Shown: piece after piece, positions 36,301 through 47,349 of the stretch
How positions within the stretch are numbered: the first letter of the stretch is position 1
Layout of the letters: each line of letters starts with the position of its first letter
NCBI RefSeq assembly: GCF_000005505.3
Contig: NC_016133.3
Span: 6,324,001-6,388,000 of the forward strand
From: Brachypodium distachyon
Taxonomy: Eukaryota; Streptophyta; Magnoliopsida; Poales; Poaceae
DNA: 64,000 nucleotides
Direction: 5' to 3'
Translations under genes and position numbers: made by a program
Notes under the pieces: generated by a model
The model's input: the letters and a program-made list of their open reading frames with translations, nothing else
Databases searched by the model: none
What the model was told of the DNA's origin: nothing

Positions 36301-37530
36301 ATAAAAATCTTCATCGGATGGTTACGATTGTTAGCTGAGAAATAACTATTTCCGAGGCAAATGAGAAATAGACTCTCCCATAAGGCCGTGGCTCTCGTAT
36401 GCGTGTTGTATTGGCACGCGCGTATACAATGGTGCTCATGGCTGTCATAAAATTGTCGAAATAGGACGCTTGGGGCGTGTTGTACATAATTAAAGTACCA
36501 ATTAAAAATGAAGCCCAATCTCGTGATGATGGCACATATGCATTGATTATAACTATGAGAGCCACCCTTGACATGATGATCAGTCTAGTTTATTGATGTA
36601 AAGAATGACACCGTATTTTTTCCCTTAAAAATAGCATTATTGTATATGTTGTCAAATGCCAAAGGCCTCAAGCATTACATGCATGCATGAACCTACGGGT
36701 CTTTAGGAACATGTTAGCAATGATAATGACTATCGGCAAAGAGAATGACTATCCGCAAAGAGAGATGACTCGGTCGTCCGGTTGTGCATTTTACACGGGT
36801 CACAATAGATGAGTACTCGTTACGTTTCATATTAATTAGCGTAGATTTAGTAAAAGTTGTGTTAATTAATATGGAACGGATGGATTGCTAAAATAAAAAA
36901 TTGATAAGATCGACGGCTAGCTCTTTCTCCAAAGGTTTACCGTGTACGTGGACTGGAGTTGCGATTGTGACGTTACCAAGTCTCCCGGGTATCATCGCTA
37001 TAAAATTAATTTTACTTTTTGACAAGTATACTTTTCACATGATGTACACATGCGTGGTCTACATTCTTCGTACGGTATGTAGTGTATACTTTGGCCGAAG
37101 CCCGCGCGTACCACGTACATTCGTCTACCGTGTCTAGTAGTCTAGATCAATGGCAGAGTTCTCGTCGAGCTCTTGGTGGATTGTTCTTATCCAAACTGAC
37201 GGTCTGTTCGATCGAGACCCCTCTTGGGAGGCTGCAACGTTTCTTTTACTTCGGTGTCCTAAATAAATATCGACGCATTGATCACTTCTCCCTTCCGGTC
37301 TATTCGGCTAGCTCCACATTTTAAATACCATCCATATGCATGGTATACTATTACTTCCAAAACATGACGTCATGTGTGACTTTTGGCCTTATTAGTCAGT
37401 ATCAATAGTCAACTTTTTCCTGGCTGCATGCAGATCAGTTACTCACCTCAGAATTACTTTATTTGTTGAGGTGTATCGAAATTACTTTTTAGCTGCACAC
37501 AAGCATTCCAAAGTTTTTTACTAGCAAAGA
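33343..37530. other. Gene-poor stretch with MITE remnants
   Basis: No supported gene in about 4 kb. Partial Stowaway-like remains occur at about 34105-34200 (ends GAACGGAGTATATA). About 36190-36372 is bounded by inverted GCTATTTCTTAG-type ends with internal GAGAAATAACTATTT copies, a likely small MITE. A GC-rich patch at 33810-34100 is open in both strands but matches nothing I know. Confidence 0.5.
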
Positions 37531-38038
37531 TGTTTAATTTAGCATGTGAATGTCCTGCCCATATATAGAGAGACGAAGTCCTAGAAGTAATTGTACAGGT
37601 TGTAGTTTTCTTGACGGCTTGACCACCAGAGTCCACAAGGCACAAGTATAGTGCGGTGCGCCTTGCAGGTCTTTTTGTGCACGAAATGATGATAGCTAGG
37701 GTTAATTTTCGTTCCATGCTAGTAGTAGCATACACATCATGAAAATTTGAGCTCCACGTGCTTCTCTGAATCAATGTCCAGGGCCGGCCTCGAGTACAAT
37801 TTAATTTAGCAAGTAAATGTCCTGTCCTAGAAGCACTTGTACAGGTTGTAGTTTCCTATTGACCACCACAGGTATAGTAGTACGGTGCACCCTACCTTGC
37901 CGATCTTTGTGCACGAAACGATGATAGCTATTGCAAATTTTCGCTCCATGCTAGTAGCACACACATTATGAAAATTTCAGTCCCATGCATGTCCGCTTCT
38001 CAGAATCTATCAATGTCCAAGGGCCGGCCTCGAGTACC
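37531..38038 (+). promoter_or_regulatory. Tandem-duplicated upstream region of the CYP74 gene
   Basis: Two imperfect copies, about 37531-37796 and 37797-38038. Both contain TTTAATTTAGCA, AATGTCCTG, CTTGTACAGGTTGTAGTTT, TTTGTGCACGAAA, GATGATAGCTA and GGGCCGGCCTCGAGTAC in the same order. Copy A has a G-box CACGTG at 37755-37760 that copy B lacks. Another CACGTG lies just after copy B at 38038-38043. Confidence 0.82.
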
Positions 38039-38095
38039 ACGTGGTAGCTAGCTAGCTGCACGTACAACTTTCCATGTGTCCCACGTCATATATTC

Positions 38096-38103
38096 CTATA
38101 AAG
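38096..38103 (+). promoter_or_regulatory. Candidate TATA box of the CYP74 gene
   Basis: CTATAAAG lies about 175 bp upstream of the ATG and 55 bp downstream of a G-box. This spacing is reasonable for a leader of about 140 nt. Confidence 0.5.
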
Positions 38104-38273
38104 TGGAGCACACGAGAAATGCTTATTACTCCTCCATGACCCGCCGAGCGAACCAGTTGCATATATTCGCAGTGCAGTGGCGTTCGAACACAGAGGATCG
38201 CAGGACGAGTCTCACCGTGTCGTAAAGAAAAGTCGCATTCCTTCCTTCCTGCCCGGCGCGGCGGCGACCAGCC

Positions 38274-39818
38274 ATGACTTCTTCTTCCAAGGTAGCCAAC
38301 AGCTCCGGCGGCGCCGACGACGATCTTAATCAGAAGCTTTTGTCCCCGTCGGGGCTCCCCGTGCGCGACGAGATCCCGGGCGGCTACGGGGTGCCCTTCT
38401 TCTCCCCGCTGCGGGACCGCCTGGACTACTACTACTTCCAGGGCGCCGAGGAGTACTTCCGCTCCCGCATCGCCCGGCACGACGGCGCCACCGTGCTGCG
38501 CGTCAACATGCCCCCCGGGCCCTTCATCACGGGCTCCGGCGGATCCCGCGTCGTGGCGCTCCTCGACGCCCGCAGCTACTCGGTGCTCCTGGACGACGCC
38601 AGGGTCGACAAGACCGACACCCTCGACGGCACCTTCGTGCCGCCGCTGGCGCTCTTCGGCGGCCACCGCCCCATGGCCTTCCTCGACGCCGCCGACCCGC
38701 GCCACGCCGCGCTCAAGCGCGTCGGCATCCGCCTCGCCGCGGCGCGCATGCACCACGTGGCTCCCGCCTTCCATGCCTCCTTCGGCGCCATCTTCGACGC
38801 CGTGGACGCCGCCGATGTTGGCTCAGGACGCGGCGTGCAGTTCAACAAGCTGAACGAGCACCACATGTTCGACTTCACCTGCGCGGCGCTCTTCGGGGGA
38901 AAGCCGCCGAGCCAGGCCATGGGGGACGGCGCCGTGTCGAAAGCCATCAAGTGGCTGGCCCTGCAGCTCCACCCGCTGGCCAGCAAGATCATCAGGCCAT
39001 GGCCGCTGGAGGACCTTCTCCTCCACACCTTCCGCCTGCCGCCCTTCCTCGTCCGCCGCGACTACGCGGCGCTCACCGCCTACTTCTCCTCCGCCGCCTC
39101 CGCCGTCCTCGACGACGCCGAAAACAAGTCCCTCCAACAACAGTGCGGCGTGACCCGCGACGAGCTGCTCCACAACCTGATATTCCTGGCCATCTTCAAC
39201 GCCTACGGCGGGTTCAAGATCTTCCTCCCGCACATCATCAAATGGCTCGCCCGCGCCGGGCCGACGCTCCACGCGAAACTCGCCGCCGAGGTGCGCGCCG
39301 CCGCGCCCCACGACAGGGAAGAAACAATCACGGTGCAGTGTGTCGAGAAGTCGATGCCGCTGGTGAAGTCCGTGGTGTGGGAGTCGCTGCGGATGAACCC
39401 GCCCGTGGAGTTCCAGTACGCGCGGGCGAGGGAGGACATGGTGGTGGAGAGCCACGACGCGGCGTACAAAGTGCGCAAGGGGGAGATGCTCTTCGGGTAC
39501 CAGTCCCTGGCCACCCGGGACCCGCGCGTCTTCGGCGCCCGCGCCGGGGAGTTCGTCGCCGACAGGTTCGTCGGGGACGAGAAGCTGCTGGGGAGCGTGG
39601 TGTGGTCGAACGGGCCGGAGAACGGGGTGGCGGCGGAGGGGAACAAGCAGTGTCCCGGGAAGGACATGGTGGTGGCCGTCGGGAGGCTCTTGGTGGCGGA
39701 GCTGTTTAGGAGGTACGACACGTTCGAGGCCGAGGTGAAGGAGATGCCGCTCGAGCCGTTCGTCACCTTCACGTCCATGACCAAGGCCAAGGCCAAGGCC
39801 GCCGGGACGTCAGAGTGA
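38274..39818 (+). CDS. AOS: CYP74 cytochrome P450, allene oxide synthase-like
   Basis: Single intronless frame, 514 aa, GC-rich as grass CYP74 genes are. N-terminal [20 protein letters not shown] and [10 protein letters not shown] are CYP74 landmarks. The helix I region reads NAYGGFKIF (from Asn309) in place of the usual oxygen-activating AGxDT motif. ExxR is ESLR at 370-373, and the haem ligand is Cys460 in WSNGPE...NKQCPGKD with the CYP74-type long loop. Known role: dehydration of fatty-acid hydroperoxides (from 13- or 9-lipoxygenase) to allene oxides, the step leading to jasmonate. NKQC(P/A)GKD and NMPPGPF favour allene oxide synthase over hydroperoxide lyase, but the split can rest on single residues. 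No clear chloroplast transit peptide is visible, as in some cereal CYP74s. The C-terminus is unusual ([11 protein letters not shown]). Confidence 0.9.
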   Translation: MTSSSKVANSSGGADDDLNQKLLSPSGLPVRDEIPGGYGVPFFSPLRDRLDYYYFQGAEEYFRSRIARHDGATVLRVNMPPGPFITGSGGSRVVALLDARSYSVLLDDARVDKTDTLDGTFVPPLALFGGHRPMAFLDAADPRHAALKRVGIRLAAARMHHVAPAFHASFGAIFDAVDAADVGSGRGVQFNKLNEHHMFDFTCAALFGGKPPSQAMGDGAVSKAIKWLALQLHPLASKIIRPWPLEDLLLHTFRLPPFLVRRDYAALTAYFSSAASAVLDDAENKSLQQQCGVTRDELLHNLIFLAIFNAYGGFKIFLPHIIKWLARAGPTLHAKLAAEVRAAAPHDREETITVQCVEKSMPLVKSVVWESLRMNPPVEFQYARAREDMVVESHDAAYKVRKGEMLFGYQSLATRDPRVFGARAGEFVADRFVGDEKLLGSVVWSNGPENGVAAEGNKQCPGKDMVVAVGRLLVAELFRRYDTFEAEVKEMPLEPFVTFTSMTKAKAKAAGTSE

Positions 39819-39959
39819 GGAGAGATTACTGCCATGTTTGTTTAAGCGTACTCGTAATAATTGGCGGCACTGGCGGATGTTTGTTTGTTTGGTTTGTTTG
39901 CCTGTGTGGCCAAAATGTGGTCAAATGTGCATGGATTGGATTGAGGACGTTGTTTTTTT

Positions 39960-40096
39960 CTTGGTCTAGTCTGGTTTGGTGCCATGTGCGGTGTTTGGTC
40001 GCACGCCTGTTGCGCGCAGTTTTGCCGTGCGTTTTGGCTTGGTGGCTGGGCCCGGCTAGAAGCCTAGTAAAGCTTTGGCTTCCACTAAAAAAAAAG
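39960..40096 (+). mobile_element. Possible LINE 3' tail downstream of the CYP74 gene
   Basis: A GT-rich segment ending in CTAGTAAAGCTTTGGCTTCC, ACT and nine A's. It resembles the AAGCTGGGCTTTCC plus poly(A) tail found inverted at about 45425-45465. No ORF2 remains. It could alternatively be the natural 3' UTR of the CYP74 gene. Confidence 0.35.
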
Positions 40097-42095
40097 TTTA
40101 AAAATCATATTCACAAGTTCTAAATTTTGTTTGGAAAATACTCTTGATACACATATGGACGTGTAATAATTACAAGTAAAATTTCCTTGGGAATTTTTCT
40201 TCAATTATAGGCTAAAAAAGACAAATGTGTAAATCTGATATTGTTAATTGACAAATTTGTCTTCAATAGCCCACATGTTAAATTGGGGGCAAGTATATAT
40301 ATATCCAGAACTGTGAAAAATCAAATGCTACTTCGATCATAGCAAACAGAACTATGGGAAATAACAATAATTCCTCAGATCCATATCAATAGTCGATTAT
40401 AAATTAATGGATCGGTGGACTTTATAATATTTGCTTTTTCCTTATTGTCCTAAAATATGTGACATTACTCAACCGCTGCACATTTGTAATATTTTTTTAC
40501 CTATCTAAGAAGCCAATAAGCCGATAACTTTTTTCAAGAACTTCGGATAAAATTGAAACGATACAGAAAAATTACGGTGACCGCGCATACAGCGTTCAGA
40601 TCCCGAAGCGGGACAAAAACACGTTTGCCAAATGCCTTTGCGGACAAAGCAAACGATTCTCTGGCGCGGCAAAGAGTGCCAAATAAACAAGAAACCGAGC
40701 GTGTGTCCGTGCTCATTACCGCCATCACGGATCACTATTTTGAAATGTCAGCAGTAGCGTAGCACCTCACTCACGGGTCATGAGCACACACACTGACACA
40801 CCAGAGACACGAGAAAGCTAGCCTTTTTTTTTTTAGAGGAACCAGCAAGCTAGCTGTGCATGCACAGGCATGTGCTGTCATCAGTGACCGTCGGACCGTC
40901 CGTACGGGTTGCTGCAGGCCACCGAAATGGACGCCTCCGTCGACCCCTTTCTCGCAAAAAGCAGGAGAACCGTTCGTCGCCCAACCAAACGGATCATCAT
41001 GCATTCATGCGCGTTGCAAGTCGTTGTTGGCATAGAGCGTGTGCGTTTGTATCGCCATTGAGCTCGTGGATCACGAGACGGGCCCACTTGTGTCCAGATG
41101 GGGGCCCAAACTGTGTGTATGATTTGGACACTCCCGCTGTCGACGACAGCCCAGCCGCTCTGATTCGCTGGGCTGGGGTTTTACCATTGACATTGACAGT
41201 CGTCGGGTCCTCGCTGAGCCTGGACGAAAAGATCAAAAGTTCCACAATTTTATTGAACTAACTCGGTTTGTTCGTTTTAAAAAAAACTAACTCGGTTCGT
41301 TAATTAAAGAACCAAACATGATTTTTTTTCCAGATAGCTTAACGATCTTAAAGAGCCGAGTTCGGCGAGCGCTCGTTAAACTCGTTAGCGAGCTCGTCTC
41401 GTACATCACTCGTGAGCGACTACTAGAACTTATTTTGATGTTTGAATTGTGTTGTTATTTCTCTTTTGCCGTGTTATTTCCAATCTTTATAGTGTTGTTT
41501 AGCTTTTGATATATTTTGTTTGCTGCCAAATTTATCCCAATCAAATAGGTAATGTCAAAAAGAAAATAGATCAACATGCCATCTATTTATCTTAACGAGC
41601 GCTCGTCAGCTCTTAATGAACTGAGCCAAACAATGGTATCAAATCGTTAACGATAACGATTTTAACGATCCGATCTCTTAACGAACCGAGCTTTTAACAA
41701 ACTGAGCGTGGTCGTTAGCCAGCCCTAATCCTCACGCCTCCGGTGAAAGTAAGAATTTCTCATCTTTCCCACGTACTCTGTCTTTTGACTCTGCTCGCGT
41801 GCTGTTCGCCCATGCAATTTTTTTTCCATTTCGTCTGCCCCGACAAGCCCCAGGAGATCATCGAGTGCGTCGTGTGCTCACCAGGCGCTGCGGCCGGCGC
41901 CATGGAAACCAAACCATCCTCGGCATTCGGCAAGATCGTCGTCCTGTGCAACCGCGGGCGCGGCAACAATACAAACAAGGGGCAGGGCAGAGCACGACGA
42001 AATCTGCCACGACGGTCCGTGTTTCAAGGAAGTTTGGCAGCCACTCTTGGGACATTCATTCATCAACTGACAGCATAATAAGCAAAACAAGTGCA
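40097..42095. other. No supported gene; hAT-like repeat at about 41250-41730
   Basis: 40097-41250 shows nothing identifiable. In 41250-41730, GAGCGCTCGTTAA, AACTCGGTTCGTTAA and related motifs occur in both orientations, and the right edge read backwards begins TTAGGGCTGGCTAACGACC, like a non-autonomous hAT element. An open frame at 41743-42078 (111 codons) matches no family I know. Confidence 0.4.
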
Positions 42096-42099
42096 TTAC

Positions 42100-42600
42100 A
42101 CAGACAAGTCCAGAAGCAGACGGAGATGGCATCGACGGCGCCGTCGTGGCGGACGACCAGCTTCAGGACGCGGCCGACGCCGTGCAGGTCCATCTCCCAG
42201 GCCGCGCCGCCGCAGGGGCCCATCCGCCCATGGGCACGACCGACGACACGCGGACGCCGAGGCACGTCCTCTCGTGCTCCTTCTTCTCGTGGTACGCGAT
42301 GGCGACGGCGCAGCAGCTGCCGCTGGCGTTCCGGGCGTTGGGGCAGGCCACGCGGAGGGAACCCAGGATGCGCTCCACGGCCAGGCAGCGGGTGTACCTG
42401 GTGGGGATGAAGAAGCGGCTGTAGCCCGACGAAGCAGGAGAGGCATTTGGGAGATCCCCGTGGCAGGATGAACACACGACGTGCCCGGCCGCGCACTGGA
42501 AGACTGGGTGCGCGAGAGGGTGAAGGCATTTGGGGGCAATGGAGAGCCTCGGAGTCGACGTCGTCGGCGGTGAGCTGCTGCTGCGGCGGCTCCGCTTTGA
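42100..42600 (-). pseudogene. SINA-type RING/zinc finger joined to a jacalin-like start, broken
   Basis: Minus strand from about 42600: QQQLTADDVDSEALHCP, then after a frame change (five C's where four would keep frame) FQCAAGHVVCSSCHGDLP (RING, C-x2-C...GH-x2-C-x2-C). After a further shift come YTRCLAVERILGSLRVACPN, CAVAIAYHEKKEHERTC (SINA zinc finger) and finally, in another frame, MGPCGGAAWEMDLHGVGRVL and VVRHDGAVDAISV, a jacalin-type first strand set, followed by a stop. At least two to three frameshifts make it a pseudogene. SINA proteins are E3 ubiquitin ligases; jacalin domains bind sugars. Confidence 0.72.
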
Positions 42601-42744
42601 CGATGCTGCCAGTCTTCTCCATATGCGACACTCGATGTTCCGCGTGACCGATCGATCGACCTTGAATGTTGAAGAAGCAGGACCGTACGTGCGAGAGTTG
42701 AAGATGGGGAGGACAAACGCGCCGGCAACGGATCAAAGAGCATG

Positions 42745-42999
42745 CCCTCTCCGTTCCCAGATAAGTGTACGTCTAGTTTTCTTCTAAGTCAAACTTTTGT
42801 AGCTTTGACAAACTTTGTTGAAAAAATAGCACCATATATGACATAAAATCGGTATATTATGAAACTACATTTCAAAACAGATCTAATGATGCTAATTTGG
42901 GGTCATAAATGTTGCTACGTTTTTCAATAAAGTTGTCAAACTTTGATATATTTGACTTATGACAGACTTAAAAGTACACTTATTTGTGCACGGAGGGAG
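42745..42999. mobile_element. MITE with Stowaway-like ends, ~255 bp
   Basis: Left CCTCTCCGTTCCCAGATAAG; right, read backwards, CTCCCTCCGTGCACAAATAA, followed by TA. Interior inverted copies of AAGTCAAA...TTTGACAAACTTT. No coding content. Confidence 0.7.
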
Positions 43000-43379
43000 T
43001 ATATGTGTGTCCGTAGTGATGCTCGACGTAGAGCAAGACGGAGAGTGTGGCTTTTGTTGTTCCGTCTTCCAAACGTATGCCACACTCGCTAATTGATTGA
43101 TTGATAATAATGGTACCGGCGCCAACATTTCCACCATGGATACGGTCATTGGTTCACTTTCCACCCTCACTATTTTTATTTTTTAAACAAAATCACACAA
43201 TTTGTACTACGCTGACGTGGATTTCACGTGACTTGTTTCAAGACGGAGGGAGTATGCGTGTTTATGCACTTGGTGGATCGGAGACTTGTGAAGTGAGCCT
43301 ATCAGAGTATGTTCGTTTGTTTGTTGGCGGCATACATGCACATCGGTTTAGCTACCCTAAGATTAAAGGCATCTAAAGC

Positions 43380-44012
43380 CTGCAATGTATAGAGACATGC
43401 GTAATCTTCAGTGTAGATTAGGACCCACAACATATTCTAGTCTTGTTATCAAGGTCCGCATTGCATAGAGGCATGTGTTGTCTTCAGTTTAGATTAGGAC
43501 CCGCAACATGTCTCTAGTCTTGTCACCAAGTTAGGTCTGCACTGCATATAGTCATGTGTTGTCTTCGGTTTAGGTTAAGACACACAACATGTTTCTAGTC
43601 TTGTCACAAAGGTCTACAATGAATAGAGGCATGTGTTGTCTTCAGTCTAGCTTAAGACCCACAACATGTCTCTAGTTTTATCACCAAGGTCTGCACTGTA
43701 GAGTCATGTGTTGTCTTCAGTCTAGGTAGGAACTAGAACATGTTTCTAGTTTTATCATGAAATCTTGCATGCATAGATGCAAGTGTTGTCTTCAGTCTAA
43801 GTTAGGACCCACAACATGTTTCTAGTCTTATGACCAAAGCCTGTAGTGCATAGAGCCATGTGTTGTCTTCAGTCTAGTTTAGGACTCACAATATGTTTCT
43901 AGTCTTATCACCAAGCCCGCAGTGCATAGAAACATGTGTTGTCTTCGGTGTAGGTTCAACATGTCTATAGTCTTATCATAAAAGTCTGGAATGCTAGATG
44001 CATGTGTTTCGT
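43380..44012. repeat. Minisatellite, ~76-bp unit, about nine copies
   Basis: The phrase CATGTGTTGTCTTCAGT recurs at about 43403, 43477, 43558, 43636, 43710, 43786, 43861, 43938 and 44004 (spacings 66-81). Each unit also has TAGGACCCACAACATGT, TCTAGTCTTATCACCAA and GCA(C/T)TGCATAGAG. Copies have diverged by point changes and small indels. Nothing coding. Confidence 0.92.
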
Positions 44013-44589
44013 ATAAGATGGGCTCCACCACCAAATAAATTATTATTATTTCAATGTGTAAAGGTGACAACTGAGGTCTATTACTATTTTAGCCGGAAGA
44101 GGTTAGAGGAAGATAAGTCAGGCTGACGTAAAAGCAACATCTTCGAAGACTAGCATGTTTTGCCATGTTGTCGTCGTGTGTCATCCGCTGTTGGCCGGGC
44201 TGCCTGAAGTCCGTGTCAGTTGTTTTGTAGTTAACTGACAGTTAACTGACGTGGATTTGTGGGAAGAAGGGAGGACTGGTGTACCGACTGATCTAGTCGT
44301 AAGCGGCTTAGATTTTTCAGTTAACCATCCGGCCACTGATGTACCGACTGTTTAATTTGCACGTACGCATGTTCAACAAACAGCAGCGGGACGGTGGGGT
44401 AAACACACCAGTAGTCTTACGACAGATAATTAACAGATACCAATAACTAAAAGAAGCACCACACATCTCGAGATCGAGCATGCAGACATGCACGCGAAAT
44501 CAAGGGAACCGGCAAATGGATGGATAGATCATAGATGGAGGAGGCATCCGTCCACTGGTGGAGGGTCTTGTACATCGATCAGTCCATCC
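44013..44589. other. Non-coding
   Basis: No gene or clear repeat seen in this stretch between the minisatellite and the lectin pseudogene. Confidence 0.4.
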
Positions 44590-45230
44590 TGACGTAGATC
44601 GATCGATGCCGACGACGGCGTCGAGCATGCCACCGGAGCGGCCGTGGAAGCCGACGATCCTGCCGCCCGCGGGCGCCGGGAGCCCGAACGCCACGTACGG
44701 CCCGTAAGTGCGCCGGTTGCTCACCAACGTCAGCGATTTCACCACGAACCATTCGTAGTGCTGCCCCAGCCGCCCCTTTCCACGCACGTCAGGTGCTCGT
44801 CCGGCTCAAGACTGATCTGGACACACATCACACGACTACACGAGAAGGAAAAGAGATGAAGAATACGACGAGAGTTTACCTCCAGGTCCTCCCCACTGGC
44901 GCTACCCCACCTTGCCGTCGTCGTGCCGCTCGTACGACACGCACAGGGCGTCCACGGCGCTGCATGCCGCCGTGGCACGCGACCACGTTCACGATACGTC
45001 TCACGCGGCGCGCGTCCATCTCCCAGGGGCTGCCGGCGCCGCCGCAAGGACCCATCTCCAAGATCGACGGCTCACGTCCATTGCCGGGGCACGTCTTGTC
45101 GTGCTCCGCCTTCTCGTGGTACGGCATGCTGCTGGCGTTCCGGGCGTTGGGGCAGGCGACGCGGATGGACCGCAGGATGCGCTCTGCGGTCTATCCGCGT
45201 TGCCGGCGCTCCATGGTCGTCGTCGCCGTC
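44590..45230 (-). pseudogene. SINA zinc finger-jacalin fusion gene, broken
   Basis: Minus strand. From about 45213 one uninterrupted frame runs from AERILRSIRVACPNARN and YHEKAEHDKTCPG (SINA zinc finger) straight into MGPCGGAGSPWEMDARRVRR and IVNVVACHGG (jacalin). After a shift, VDALCVSYERHDDGKVG continues it (to about 44920). A plausible intron (about 44883-44820) is followed by ISLEPDEHLTCVE, a second shift, and EWFVVKSLTLVSNRRTYGPY then GGRIVGFHGRSGGMLDAV, the rest of a jacalin fold. Frameshifts and a stop mark it as a pseudogene, but the finger-to-lectin junction itself is in frame. Confidence 0.78.
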
Positions 45231-45415
45231 GGTCGTGAAGATGGGCCCTTGCGGCGGCGGCGGCGACAAGGACGCCTGGGATCAGGTGGACGTCGTCCGC
45301 GGCAGGGGGCGTGAACCAGTACCGTGTCGTCAAGGTGGTTGTCCACCACGAGGACGCGGTGAATGCCATCTCGGTGTCGCACGGGCGAATGGGAATTGGG
45401 GATATTGGGCTCCAT
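45231..45415 (+). pseudogene. Jacalin-like domain fragment, opposite strand
   Basis: Plus strand: VVKMGPCGGGGDKDAWDQVD, then after a one-base shift GVNQYRVVKVVVHHEDAVNA and ISVSHGRMG. It is the N-terminal part of a jacalin fold, head to head with the minus-strand pseudogene, and ends where a reversed LINE tail begins. Confidence 0.75.
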
Positions 45416-45419
45416 CGTT

Positions 45420-45560
45420 TATTTTTATTTTTTTGAATGGAAAGCCCAGCTTTATTGAATTCTAGCAAAGTAGGGAATAAGATATAAGATACATATACTA
45501 AAGCTGGAGAGTTATTCGAGCTGTGAGCGAGCCACGTCTGCCCGATTGAGTTTTGGCTTC
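45420..45560 (-). mobile_element. LINE 3' tail, inverted
   Basis: On minus, ...AATTCAATAAAGCTGGGCTT then TCCATTC and a run of seven A's ends at about 45430. This is a retroposon 3' end inserted at the edge of the jacalin fragment. Confidence 0.5.
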
Positions 45561-46870
45561 GATTTTGTTGATTTTGCGGCATGATGGTGTGACCGTTCGC
45601 ACGGGATGTGTTTGTTTCTTTGACGCTGCTTGTGGGCCGAGCGTCGTCGTGTTGGGCCACAGTCAGATAGGCAGTGTGGGCGGGTGTGTGTCATGGTTGT
45701 GGTCGTGTGCGTGTTGTGATGTGCTTGCATGCAGACCGACGCGTGCTATATGCGTTGTCTCTGCCGAATTTTCTGGTTAGAGTTTTCTGGAGCCGGATCG
45801 CTGGCAGTCGTGTGCTGGTGATTGCTTGTTCTGGTCTGTTCTCCTTGAGGGTGTCGGTTTTGTTTCGTCAGCGGTTCTGTCGTGGTTGAGGAGAAAGAAG
45901 GGGGTCAGGATCCGATCGATAATGGTGAGGTGTCGTCGTCTTAGATCGCGGCAGCCGTTTATGAGGAGAATAAGGAGAAAGACGAGCCGGCCGTCGACGA
46001 CGATGAAGAAGAAGAATTAGAAGCTTCGTTAGCGTCAGGCGAAGCCGAGGCCGGAGAAGGGTGTCGGCGGCGGCGTTTGGGTGGCGACAGCTGCGGGCAC
46101 CTGTTATTCCTGTGTTTTCGGGATTGTGTATGCAGCTATTTGCTCTCGCGGTCTCGCCGGATGTGGCCGTTCAGGGTTCTTTACTCTCGCCGGAGTTGGG
46201 AGTTTGCTTGCTGCTTCGTGGTGTGGCCGTTGAGGTACTGCAGCAGCGCGTGTCCTTGGGCGTGGCAGAGAAGGGTGATGGTACGGTTGTGCTTCTCTCA
46301 GGTTTCATGGCCGGCTTCCGGGCGCCGCCTCAGGCTCCGGCCGGAGCCTGCATGCGGGCCCCTTCTTCCTAGGCTCCAAGCGGCGCAGGAAGCCCTGCTC
46401 CTCGGTGGTCTGCATGATGGCAAGGCCCCTCTTACCTTGCGCTGCCATTGTTGCCGGCTAGCAATGGTTGGAATCCATTGGGGATTCTTTGGTGGCCTCT
46501 TGTAGGAGCCCCATCTCATATCGAAGACTGATCTATAGAGAACTAGAAGCATGGAAAGAAATGTCCGTATGGTATTGTGCTCGGTGTTCACTTCTGAATT
46601 TTTTGTTACGGTATTTTTGGGGACTCTAATTTGATTCAAAGCATTTCTTATAGGATTTTAATACGGAGTAGTTATGAAATTTTGCTGCGTCGGTTATTTG
46701 ATCTGTAGGAGTGTAATCCAGTTCTTTAAAGCCACTAAATAGTTCTGAACTTTTGACTCTGCCTCATAATTGGAGAAAATCAATATGCAATGTAAAGTTG
46801 CAAACTGTAAGCTTTTTTTTTCATACTGATATGCAAAATTCCTTTGGATTGTCATATAATATCGTTTTTC
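45561..46870. other. Unassigned; open frames without recognised domains
   Basis: GC-moderate sequence with frames of 60-140 codons on plus (for example 46061-46372 and 46077-46505). They overlap in different frames and have no motif I recognise. It may be the 5' part of a retroelement. From 46540 on it is AT-rich and empty. Confidence 0.3.
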
Positions 46871-46879
46871 CATACAAAG

Positions 46880-47335
46880 GAATATGAGTATCGATTCCAT
46901 ACATGGGAGACTAACTAATGAGCATCTTCTTCAGGCTAGGTTGGGTGACCTGACATTAATTGTCTCATATTTGAGCGAACACCAAAAACTTTCAATCTGT
47001 TTCTGTTCTGGGCGAGTTTGCACATATGTTTCTCTCCCAGGTTCATCACATTTTTGTGAAACATATTCAGGTTGTGATTGCATATAAACAACTTAAGGAG
47101 AGTTTTAAAAAAACTGAAGGAGTGTGAGAGGCAGATTGAAGAAACAAAAGGTTGGCATGCTTCAGTATTTATTTATCCTCGGACGAAGTACTGGATGCTC
47201 ACGAACTTTAGGTATCCGCCAACATGATAGCTTGCAACAAGAGAATATGGAGATGACCCTGATATAGATTCAGACTTTTCAGAGCTGGAGTCTCTCTCTA
47301 ACCAGCTTGCAGAGCTAGAGGAGAAACTGACGGTG
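46880..47335 (+). pseudogene. Fragments of an unidentified intron-containing gene
   Basis: Short exon-like pieces: LKECERQIEETK before a GTTGG donor (about 47115-47151), and DDPDIDSDFSELESLSNQLA then ELEEKL (about 47252-47335) with coiled-coil character. The pieces lie directly upstream of a Helitron-like end. I do not recognise the parent gene. Confidence 0.35.
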
Positions 47336-47349
47336 GGTATGACACATAG

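Noticed and set aside
38576..39835. Long minus-strand and shifted plus-strand frames over the CYP74 gene (150-250 codons)
   Set aside because: They mirror the GC-rich codon bias of the real gene, carry no motifs and overlap its conserved P450 blocks.
41743..42078. 111-codon plus ORF upstream of the SINA-jacalin pseudogene
   Set aside because: No domain recognised and no start or splice support; kept only as a note.
43380..44012. Regular direct repeats suggestive of a CRISPR array
   Set aside because: Units of 76 bp have no conserved-repeat/unique-spacer pattern, and this is a plant genome; it is a minisatellite.
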